A stretch of 49,497 nucleotides of DNA, taken from assembly GCA_019120455.1 (NCBI GenBank), contig DWVB01000096.1, positions 1-49,497 on the forward strand, in the 5' to 3' direction. Below, one piece after another: positions 1-5,770 of this stretch. The notes beneath the pieces are model-generated. The model worked only from the letters and a program-made list of their open reading frames with translations. It was not told the DNA's origin and made no database searches. Made by a program: the position numbers and the translations under genes. This DNA comes from Candidatus Avelusimicrobium excrementipullorum. GTDB lineage: Bacteria > Elusimicrobiota > Elusimicrobia > Elusimicrobiales > Elusimicrobiaceae. The first letter of the stretch is position 1; each line of letters begins with the position of its first letter.

Positions 1-2
1 TC

Positions 3-404
3 TTCTTAAACGAAGCCGAAGCGCGCCAGCTGACCGGAGAATATAACCTGATTACCGCGGGCAAAAAAATCCTGAAACTCGGCGCCGAACACGTCATTAT
101 CAAGCTGGGCCCCAACGGCTCCATGCTGGTCAGCAAACTGGGCATCGTGCAGTTTCCGCCGTATATTTTGGAACATGTATATGACACCACCGGCGCGGGG
201 GACACCTTCGGCGGCGGCGCCACGGGTTATTTGGCCAGCCTGCGCAAATGGGACACGCTGTCCGCCATCAAGCGGGCCATGATGATAGGCAATGTGATGG
301 CGTCTTTTGCCATAGAGTCTTTCAGCGTCAAGCGCCTGGCTAATATTAAAGAAGGCGAAATTGAAAAACGCCTGAAAGATTACACGTCTATGCTGCGCTT
401 TTAA
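3..404 (+). CDS. PfkB-family sugar/nucleoside kinase, C-terminal part
   Basis: The left edge of the window cuts this gene; about 133 codons remain and end at TAA 402-404. The fragment starts with FLNEAEARQLTGEY, a typical mid-domain stretch of ribokinase-like enzymes, followed by a strand ending IIKLGPNGSM. The signature DTTGAGDTFGGG follows, in which the GAGD aspartate is the catalytic base and the glycines form the anion hole. PfkB enzymes use ATP to phosphorylate sugars, nucleosides or related alcohols in the cytoplasm. The fragment does not reveal the substrate because the sugar-binding N-terminal half is missing. A 24-nt GC-rich inverted repeat at 411-434 follows the stop without a U-tract, so it is not a clear terminator. 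The family call is firm and the exact enzyme is unknown. Confidence 0.9.
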   Translation, partial: FLNEAEARQLTGEYNLITAGKKILKLGAEHVIIKLGPNGSMLVSKLGIVQFPPYILEHVYDTTGAGDTFGGGATGYLASLRKWDTLSAIKRAMMIGNVMASFAIESFSVKRLANIKEGEIEKRLKDYTSMLRF

Positions 405-458
405 GAGGCAGGGCCCGCCTTTACCGGAGGGCCCCGCAAGGCCGTAGTTGGGCGCATG

Positions 459-488
459 ATGACAAGGCAAAAAGAAATTTGCTAGAAT
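459..488 (+). promoter_or_regulatory. Predicted sigma70-type promoter of tRNA-Leu
   Basis: ATGACA (459-464) and TAGAAT (483-488) are separated by 18 bp. The second box ends 17 bp before the tRNA 5' end at 506, leaving a short leader. The same TAGAAT box with a TGGACA -35 box lies upstream of the L28 gene in this window. Confidence 0.55.
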
Positions 489-505
489 AGAAAAAGAGAT
501 TTATT

Positions 506-589
506 GCCGGGGTGCTGGAATTGGTATACAGGATGGTCTCAAAAACCATTGCCCTTTCGGGCTTAAGGGTTCAAGTCCCTTCCCCGGTA
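506..589 (+). tRNA. tRNA-Leu (anticodon CAA)
   Basis: An 84-nt class II cloverleaf. The acceptor strand GCCGGGG pairs with CCCCGGT, and the discriminator is A589. The anticodon stem ATGGT/ACCAT encloses loop CTCAAAA, giving anticodon CAA at 540-542, which reads UUG. A long variable arm (GCCC TTTC GGGC) and a T-arm with TTCAAGT follow, as expected for leucine tRNAs. No CCA is encoded. A strong terminator follows directly, so the gene is probably transcribed alone. AT-rich sequence begins just downstream, as often happens where elements have inserted at tRNA 3' ends. Confidence 0.95.
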
Positions 590-602
590 CTTCTATAGTA
601 AG

Positions 603-643
603 CGGTATTTTTAGAGTATATCCTCTGAAAATACCGTTTTTTT
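603..643 (+). terminator. Rho-independent terminator after tRNA-Leu
   Basis: A 14-bp stem (603-616 with 623-636, one G-U pair) closes a 6-nt loop and is followed by seven T residues. Confidence 0.85.
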
Positions 644-1054
644 CGTCGTAAAACACAGGGAAAAATGATATATATCAAAGAAAAGAAACAAAATAATGAT
701 GACAGTAAACTGACAGTAAAAACACATAAAAACCACCTGTCAGGTTCAGGGGATTTTGTTTGCGTTAGCGATTTAAGCTTGTTGCGTCGCGAGCCAACTT
801 ATTCTTCAAAACAGTAATCCTAGATGTTTAAAATATAAATTTAGGTTACATCACTTAATTTGTCACAGTTCAAAAAAATTAAAACGTAAACTGGCACTTC
901 AACCCATTACTTTTGTAACTTATTCTGTAGTCGTCAAATGCTATCCCAGATGGGTTTGTTTCAACCGTAATTTATCAAGGGAACACAAACACCGCTACCC
1001 CTTTACATTTTATTTAAGTACAATATATTTATCCCGTTATCACGAAGGCATTTT
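644..1054. other. AT-rich non-coding stretch downstream of tRNA-Leu
   Basis: About 410 bp of clearly lower GC than the rest of the window, with no convincing gene. A 50-codon open frame at 665-817 (plus) starts after AGGG but shows no recognisable motif, and I did not call it. A short direct repeat, GACAGTAAA, occurs twice within 25 bp near 701-720. A TACAAT box at 1019-1024 could be the -10 element of the next gene. The position next to a tRNA 3' end and the composition suggest remnant or hypervariable DNA, but no integrase or tRNA-end repeat was found here. Confidence 0.4.
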
Positions 1055-1555
1055 ATGAAAAAAATTATCAAAATAGATAGCGATATCATCTTTATCGGTT
1101 GTGAGGACGGCTCCATTAAAGAAGTACGAAAAATGGACTGCAGCAACTTTGAACCTGCCGTAGGAGATTTTGTTGAAATTTTTTCCACCGAAACCCGGGT
1201 AATTGTAACAAAAAAAGAACCGGAAGCACAACAAGAAACTCCCGCTCAAAACAGCGCGGCCAAAAACGGAATTAACATCAACATTAACAGTAGTAGCAAT
1301 ACGCCTATTCCCCAAACTTATATTGAAGCCTCTGGTGTGTCCGGTCCCAGAAAAGCCGTCAATAAAGTAGCCTACTGTCTGCTGGCACTTTTTTTAGGCG
1401 GTTTGGGCGGGCACAAATTTTATGCCGGCAAAATAGGCATGGGATTCCTCTACCTTATTTTCTGCTGGACATATATTCCTTCTATCATAGCTTTTATAGA
1501 GCTTATCATTGCCCTCTGTAAACCTGCAGATGCAAATGGCATGATCATCGTTTAA
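1055..1555 (+). CDS. TM2-domain membrane protein
   Basis: A 166-aa protein. Residues about 1-50 form a small charged region of unknown fold (DIIFIGCEDGSIKEV onward), and about 50-100 are a Gln/Asn/Ser-rich linker. From about residue 107 the TM2 domain follows: a first hydrophobic segment, then GGLGGHKFYAGKIGMGFL with the usual polar turn, and a second hydrophobic segment before the C-terminus. TM2 proteins are small two-helix membrane proteins, often with a soluble N-terminal sensor or zinc ribbon; their function is mostly unknown. The start is preceded by AAGG at a suitable distance (GAAGGCATTTTATG). GC content is low compared with housekeeping genes in the window, so this gene may belong to the variable stretch after tRNA-Leu. 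The following gene begins 25 bp later, so the two may be cotranscribed. Confidence 0.85.
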   Translation: MKKIIKIDSDIIFIGCEDGSIKEVRKMDCSNFEPAVGDFVEIFSTETRVIVTKKEPEAQQETPAQNSAAKNGINININSSSNTPIPQTYIEASGVSGPRKAVNKVAYCLLALFLGGLGGHKFYAGKIGMGFLYLIFCWTYIPSIIAFIELIIALCKPADANGMIIV

Positions 1556-1580
1556 TTTGGATTATATAAGGAGAAAATCT

Positions 1581-2069
1581 ATGAAAAAAATAAAAATACT
1601 ATTGCTTACGTTGTCCGCCGCCGTCCTGTTGGGCGCGTGCGTCAATATTCCAGAAACGCCGGAACTGCACATATCCCTGCCGGTAGCCGGAACGGAAGAA
1701 GTGTGGACGGATACCGATTATCAGGGCCAGCCCGTTTTACTGGCCGTAATGGCCACCTATTGCCCGTGGTGCAAACGCTCGCTGCCCGCGCTGGAAGCGG
1801 CCAATGCCGAATTTAAAGACAAAGGGGTACAGGTCATCGGCATTTTCGTAGACGAAAACGAAGATGACGTAAAAGATATTATTGACCAGTATGATTTGGA
1901 AAGCACCATTTTGTACCAGGGCGGACAGGCCGCGCAGGACTTAATGGTGGGTGGATTTCCGCACATTATGCTGTTTGACAAAGACCATGATTTGGTGCGC
2001 ATTTGGAGCGGCTACTCTGATACGCTGGCCGAAGAATATCAAAAAGAAATTAATAAACTGCTAGACTAA
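1581..2069 (+). CDS. TlpA-like thioredoxin lipoprotein
   Basis: A 162-aa exported thiol-disulfide protein. I chose ATG 1581 because AAGGAG lies 6 nt upstream and the product then starts with a clean lipoprotein signal (MKKIKILLLTLSAAVLLGAC, lipid-anchored Cys20). An in-frame ATG at 1557 would add an unlikely leader. The thioredoxin fold follows a short linker and carries CPWC in the context ATYCPWCKRSLPAL, the AhpC/TSA-TlpA type of active site, and later GGFPHIMLFD with the cis-proline. Members of this family reduce or exchange disulfides in the periplasm, often for cytochrome c maturation or stress resistance. No cytochrome genes are nearby, so the partner is unknown. A strong terminator follows the stop. 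Confidence 0.88.
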   Translation: MKKIKILLLTLSAAVLLGACVNIPETPELHISLPVAGTEEVWTDTDYQGQPVLLAVMATYCPWCKRSLPALEAANAEFKDKGVQVIGIFVDENEDDVKDIIDQYDLESTILYQGGQAAQDLMVGGFPHIMLFDKDHDLVRIWSGYSDTLAEEYQKEINKLLD

Positions 2070-2079
2070 ATGAACTTAA

Positions 2080-2108
2080 AATCCCCCGCTTTCACACGGG
2101 GGATTTTT
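2080..2108 (+). terminator. Rho-independent terminator after the TlpA-like gene
   Basis: AATCCCCCG pairs with CGGGGGATT around an 8-nt loop and is followed by a T-run. Confidence 0.85.
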
Positions 2109-2149
2109 ACGGCTGGCCAAAACCGGTAAAAATTCTTATAATAAGTTAT

Positions 2150-2426
2150 ATTTACGGAAAGGAGTGCATACAAACACATAAGCCTTCAACGAGGCTTATT
2201 TACAATTTGAATCTGTTTTTGGAACCGTATAAAGCATACGGTGCGCTGTCGGGATACCGGCGGCATAATTGAGGTCCAAAAACAATCGTTTTAGGCACAA
2301 AGCAAACGGACTAATTACCCGTTTGTTTTGTGCCGAGTGTTTCCTGTCATCAGCAGATGGCAGGAAACCACGGCTGTTATTTTTGGGTTACCTCAATTAG
2401 CTCAGATATAACGGCCGTTTTTATTT
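2150..2426 (+). ncRNA. Candidate structured RNA with a long-range pseudoknot
   Basis: No gene fits this 370-bp gap, but it folds densely on the plus strand. Three simple hairpins come first: 2178-2199 (7 bp), 2224-2242 (7 bp) and 2245-2264 (8 bp with two G-U pairs). Two stronger ones follow: 2294-2334 (16 bp, one G-U) and 2340-2367 (11 bp, one U-G). A last 10-bp hairpin, 2371-2380 with 2408-2417, is followed by TTTTTATTT and looks like a terminator. Its loop contains ACCTCAATT (2390-2398), fully complementary to AATTGAGGT (2267-2275), and TTTTGG (2381-2386), complementary to CCAAAA (2276-2281). This gives an H-type pseudoknot with two hairpins inside. A TATAAT box at 2137-2142 predicts a start near 2150. 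It lacks the conserved sequences of RNase P RNA, tmRNA ends, 6S or SRP RNA. It could be a free RNA or a leader of the next gene. The fold is read by eye. Confidence 0.6.
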
Positions 2427-2476
2427 GCCTAAAATAACCGTCATAGAAAAGCTCAAAACACATAAAGAGAGTAAAA

Positions 2477-2764
2477 ATGAGAAAATTAGCTTTAGCTTTT
2501 CTGGGAGCCGCTTGCGTGGCTTCCATGGGCTGTGCATACAACCGAAATATACAAAATCAACTTGATGCCACAAACATAAATTTCAACCGAGCAAAAAAGG
2601 GAATGGATTGCGCTTACTTCGCATTGGGTATTTTTCCCCTGACAAAAACAGACATTGACGTCGCCGCAAAAAAGGCCCATATCCGTTCTTTAAAATATGT
2701 GGAAACATATTATGCCAACTATATTTTATTCAGTAAAAAATGCATTGTTACTTATGGAGAGTAA
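2477..2764 (+). CDS. Small TRL-like lipoprotein
   Basis: A 95-aa protein with a short signal and a lipobox-like end (VASMGC, Cys19), so it is probably lipid-anchored. The rest has the pattern KKGMDCAYFALGIFPL, then DIDVAAKKAHI and KYVETYYANY, ending CIVTYGE. This spacing resembles the TRL family (named for a tRNA-associated locus), small periplasmic or outer-membrane lipoproteins of unknown role. AAAGAGAG lies just before the start. The gene follows the candidate structured RNA by about 50 bp, which raises the possibility that the RNA is its leader. Composition is AT-rich like the rest of 600-2830. Family assignment rests on remembered spacing rather than an alignment, so it is moderate. Confidence 0.65.
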   Translation: MRKLALAFLGAACVASMGCAYNRNIQNQLDATNINFNRAKKGMDCAYFALGIFPLTKTDIDVAAKKAHIRSLKYVETYYANYILFSKKCIVTYGE

Positions 2765-2792
2765 AAACACAACAGCCATCTCACAAAATAAA

Positions 2793-2821
2793 AAATCCCC
2801 GGTAACTCCGAGGATTTTTTA
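2793..2821. terminator. Bidirectional terminator between convergent genes
   Basis: The inverted repeat AATCCCCGG / CCGAGGATT (one mismatch) has T-runs on both sides, so it can serve the TRL-like gene on plus and the radical SAM gene on minus. It overlaps the stop of the latter by a few bases. Confidence 0.75.
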
Positions 2822-4117
2822 TTTCACACACGGACAAATATTTGCCTTTTCCATGCACACATACACCACCGTTTTGGGGAACAGGCGCTGTAGCAGCGGC
2901 ACAAAATAAGCATATACCCGACGGCGCATTTCCTCGGGGTAACGCATTTTGCCGTCAAAATCCAGCAGAAATTCCCCGTCCAAAATCGTATTGTCCGGGA
3001 AGCGGTTTTCCACCGCCTTTTTTAATTCGCGTGAAAAGCGCAAAAGCCCCACGCTGATCCACGCCACTTTGTCCGCCGGCACCGCTTCGGCTATTTGTTC
3101 TGCCGCCTGCGCATAGGCTTCCCGCCAGCCGTCAAACGGCACCACGGGGTCAAAATGAAACCCCAGGCGGTACCCGGCCTTGGCCGCCAGGGCCGCCGCT
3201 TCCAGCCGCCGCGTCAAAGACGGCGTAAAATGCTCCGTTTGTTCTATAAATTGCGGCGCATTGACGGACCAGCCGACCACCACGTTTTCCGCTCCGCCTT
3301 CCTCCAGCAGGCCCTCTATACATACGCTTTTGGTTTTAAATTCAAACTGCAAATGCGGCCTGGCGCGGAAAAACGGCACCAGCTCGCGGCTGTAGCGGGT
3401 CAGCCCGTCAAACACCAAAGAGTCCGTAAATTCCCCGCTGCCGATGCGCGGGCGGTCAAACGGCCCCTTATTAAATTTCGCCCCGTCTATTTTATCCAAA
3501 AAATCCTGCACATTGGCCGGCAGCAGGACGGCGTGCAAATTTTGATACTGCTGCAGGAAACAATACTCGCACTCAAAGCGGCAACCAAAACCCAGATTAA
3601 TCAGGTTGTACCCGCAGCCCGCATTGCCCTGCGAACACGGACAGGGCTTTAAAAAATCGTATTTTTCGCGGTGGATGACCAAGGTTTCGGTGCGGCGGGA
3701 AAAATTGCTTTCCCCCACCATTTCTTTGCCGTCCCAGTCGTGAAAAGCGACTTTGGGAAACATTTCCCGCGCACGCGCCGCCAGCGGGCTGTCCTGCACG
3801 GAAGTTTCAATATAAATGTTTTTGGGATAAAATTCCCGCGGCGTTAAATCCGCCCGCTGGGCCGGATCCAACTCCAGTTTGGGTAAATAAAACGCATTCT
3901 TCGGCGCGGAAGCGAAAGAAAGCGGATAGCGTTTTTGCAGGAGGATTTTTTTGGCGCGTTCAAAATTCAGTCCCTTTTCGGCGGGTAATATGGCAGACGG
4001 ATCCGCACCGTCGCGCTTGGCTATTTCATACAACAGGCGCAGCAGCTCGCGCTTTTTGTTTATGCCCAGCGCAGGCAGTATACCGTCCAAATAAGAAGAA
4101 ATCGTTTCAATGTCCAT
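2819..4117 (-). CDS. SPL-family radical SAM protein
   Basis: A 432-aa protein. The radical SAM motif is CRFECEYC (C179, C183, C186), which binds a [4Fe-4S] cluster that cleaves S-adenosylmethionine. Just before it, KPCPCSQGNAGCGY adds three cysteines, and the C-terminus ends with CMEKANICPC. The stretches RIGSGEFTDSLVFD and FEFKTKS are typical of the spore photoproduct lyase (SPL) family. True SplB repairs the thymine spore photoproduct using a cysteine as hydrogen donor in a CTSD context. Here the matching stretch reads GEFTDS with no cysteine, so the reaction may differ. It is the last gene of a minus-strand run and overlaps the aldo/keto reductase by 11 bp. The family is firm; a DNA-repair role is only an inference. 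Confidence 0.85.
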   Translation of the reverse strand: MDIETISSYLDGILPALGINKKRELLRLLYEIAKRDGADPSAILPAEKGLNFERAKKILLQKRYPLSFASAPKNAFYLPKLELDPAQRADLTPREFYPKNIYIETSVQDSPLAARAREMFPKVAFHDWDGKEMVGESNFSRRTETLVIHREKYDFLKPCPCSQGNAGCGYNLINLGFGCRFECEYCFLQQYQNLHAVLLPANVQDFLDKIDGAKFNKGPFDRPRIGSGEFTDSLVFDGLTRYSRELVPFFRARPHLQFEFKTKSVCIEGLLEEGGAENVVVGWSVNAPQFIEQTEHFTPSLTRRLEAAALAAKAGYRLGFHFDPVVPFDGWREAYAQAAEQIAEAVPADKVAWISVGLLRFSRELKKAVENRFPDNTILDGEFLLDFDGKMRYPEEMRRRVYAYFVPLLQRLFPKTVVYVCMEKANICPCVK

Positions 4118-5036
4118 ATTCCAAATACTCCGCTTCCCGTTCCGTCAGGCGGATTTGCAGGGCGGCGGCATTTTCCTGCACTTGCCGCGCACAGCGCGCC
4201 CCGAATAAAACCCCGCTGACGCCGCCGCGCACCAGCGCCCAGGCCAATGCCACGGCAGACGCGGCACAGTCTTTTTGCGAGGCCAGTTCCTTTATGCGTG
4301 CGGCCACGCACTGCGCACGGGAAAAAGACTCTCCCCGATAATACGGATAAAAATACCTGCGCGCATCGCTGCGGCGGAAGTTGGGCTCCTTATGGTATTT
4401 GCCGCTTAAAATCCCCCCGCCCAGCGCGCCGTAGGCCATAAAAGGGATTTTCTTTTCCGCACACGCCGCCAACACCTTTTCCTGTTTGTTGTCCAGCAAA
4501 GACAGCGGGTTCTGCACACACGCCACAGACGCCTGCGCGGCGGCGGAGACCAGCAGATCCGCAGACACGTTACACAGCCCCAAAGCGCGTATTTTGCCCT
4601 GCTCTTTCAGCCGCTCCAGCGCGCCCAGCGCGTCGGAAAGCGGCACTTTTGGGTCGGGCCAGTGTATGAGGTATATGTCCAAATAATCGGTTTGCAGGCG
4701 GGAGAGCGACGCGTCACACTGCGCCAAAATGCTTTCGGGCCGCAGGTCATGGTCCGGCCGGCCGTCTTTATTTAACACAATGCCGCATTTGTCCGCCAGC
4801 AGTACCTGTTGGCGGCGGCCTTTTAAGGCGCGCGCCAGCAGCTCCTCGGCGCGGCCCCAGCCGTAAGCGGGGGCGGTGTCTATCAGGCAAATGCCCGCGT
4901 CCAGCGCGGCGTGCACGGCGTCTGCCGCGTCCTGCCCGCCCGATTCTCCCCAGTCTTTTCCGCCGCCCAAAGCCCAGGTGCCCAGCCCCAAACGCGGGGC
5001 CGTTTTACCGGACAAAATAAGCGGCGTAAAAGTCAT
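4107..5036 (-). CDS. Aldo/keto reductase
   Basis: A 309-aa TIM-barrel oxidoreductase that reduces carbonyls with NAD(P)H in the cytosol. The N-terminus reads APRLGLGTWALGGG. The catalytic tetrad is visible: Asp and Tyr in DTAPAYGWG, Lys in LLADKCG, and His in DIYLIHWPDP. The later GVLFGA-type stretch contributes to cofactor binding. I start it at ATG 5036, which overlaps the stop of the CoA-binding gene in a TAATG junction; this supports translational coupling. A TTG two codons upstream would also be in frame. The downstream gene overlaps by 11 bp. The physiological substrate cannot be read from the sequence. Confidence 0.92.
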   Translation of the reverse strand: MTFTPLILSGKTAPRLGLGTWALGGGKDWGESGGQDAADAVHAALDAGICLIDTAPAYGWGRAEELLARALKGRRQQVLLADKCGIVLNKDGRPDHDLRPESILAQCDASLSRLQTDYLDIYLIHWPDPKVPLSDALGALERLKEQGKIRALGLCNVSADLLVSAAAQASVACVQNPLSLLDNKQEKVLAACAEKKIPFMAYGALGGGILSGKYHKEPNFRRSDARRYFYPYYRGESFSRAQCVAARIKELASQKDCAASAVALAWALVRGGVSGVLFGARCARQVQENAAALQIRLTEREAEYLEYGH

Positions 5037-5404
5037 TACCAAATTCCGTTTTCCGCCATGAAACAGCTTTCTACGGTTTTAATACCGGCTGTTTGCGCCT
5101 TTTGGCGGGCGCGTTCGTCCCGCGCGCCGGGCTGGAACCAAATTTCCTTCACGCCCGCCGCTATGCACTGCGCCACCGCTCCGTCCAGCGCGGCCGGAGG
5201 CAGCACCATAATCACGCCGTCAGGAGTTGCGGGCAGCTCCGCCAAGGTTTTATAGACGGGGTTTCCCAGCAACTCCCCGCCCTTGGGGTTTACCGCATAG
5301 ACGCGGTAACCGGCGGCCAGCAAATCTTTAAAAATGCGGGTGCCGTATTTGGACGGATCCGTCAAAGACACGCCCAGCACGGCATAAACGCGGCAGGCCG
5401 GCAT
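5036..5404 (-). CDS. CoA-binding protein (succinyl-CoA ligase alpha-like Rossmann domain)
   Basis: A 122-aa single-domain protein. The Rossmann pattern starts at once (VYAVLGVSLTDPSKYG), followed by GYRVYAVNPKGGELLG and the late stretch VKEIWFQPGA. This matches the YccU-type CoA_binding_2 family, a stand-alone version of the CoA-binding domain of succinyl-CoA synthetase. These proteins bind CoA or a related nucleotide, and their cellular role is unclear. The catalytic histidine of the ligase lies outside this domain, so no ligase activity is expected. It follows the YbaB gene by 1 bp and is coupled to the reductase gene downstream. Confidence 0.88.
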   Translation of the reverse strand: MPACRVYAVLGVSLTDPSKYGTRIFKDLLAAGYRVYAVNPKGGELLGNPVYKTLAELPATPDGVIMVLPPAALDGAVAQCIAAGVKEIWFQPGARDERARQKAQTAGIKTVESCFMAENGIW

Positions 5405-5405
5405 A

Positions 5406-5714
5406 TCAGGCTTTGGGCAGGCTGCCGTCCATACCCGCCATACCGCCCATGGCCTGAGCGGCCATGCCCTGGCTGTCGCGCACGGCCTTATTAATAACGG
5501 TTTTCAGTTCTTCGGCCAGCTGTTCGCGCGAAAAATTGTTCACCAGTTCCGACACGACCACTTCTTTTACTTCCTGCGAACCCGACACCGTAATTTCAAA
5601 CACATGGTGGGGGCTGTCCACCTTAATAACCATATTGTCCAGGCGTTTTTTAATTTCCTGGATTTGGTTTTTTAACTGCCACAAATCTTTAAGCTGTCCG
5701 AGTTTGTCAAACAT
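5406..5714 (-). CDS. YbaB/EbfC-family nucleoid-associated protein
   Basis: A 102-aa DNA-binding protein. It begins with a helical dimerisation segment (LKDLWQLKNQIQEIKKRL), has a central sheet with VFEITVSGSQEVKEVVV, and ends with a second helix (EELKTVINKAVRDSQG) and a Met/Gly/Ala-rich tail. YbaB proteins form tweezer-like dimers that coat DNA; they usually sit beside dnaX and recR. Here it lies downstream of addBA instead, which keeps a repair context. AGGAGG stands 8 nt before ATG 5714, a strong ribosome site. Confidence 0.88.
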   Translation of the reverse strand: MFDKLGQLKDLWQLKNQIQEIKKRLDNMVIKVDSPHHVFEITVSGSQEVKEVVVSELVNNFSREQLAEELKTVINKAVRDSQGMAAQAMGGMAGMDGSLPKA

Positions 5715-5770
5715 ATACGTCCTCCTGAAAATGTTTCTTAAATTTTACCAATTTAGCCGCTACGGCCGCT

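Noticed and set aside
665-817. A 50-codon open frame after tRNA-Leu
   Set aside because: No motif, no neighbouring support, and AT-rich DNA easily yields such frames; noted in the region description only.
2150-2426. Known housekeeping RNA (RNase P, tmRNA, 6S, SRP)
   Set aside because: No tRNA-like ends or tag frame for tmRNA, no conserved RNase P cores, no single long interrupted hairpin for 6S, and no SRP tip loop.
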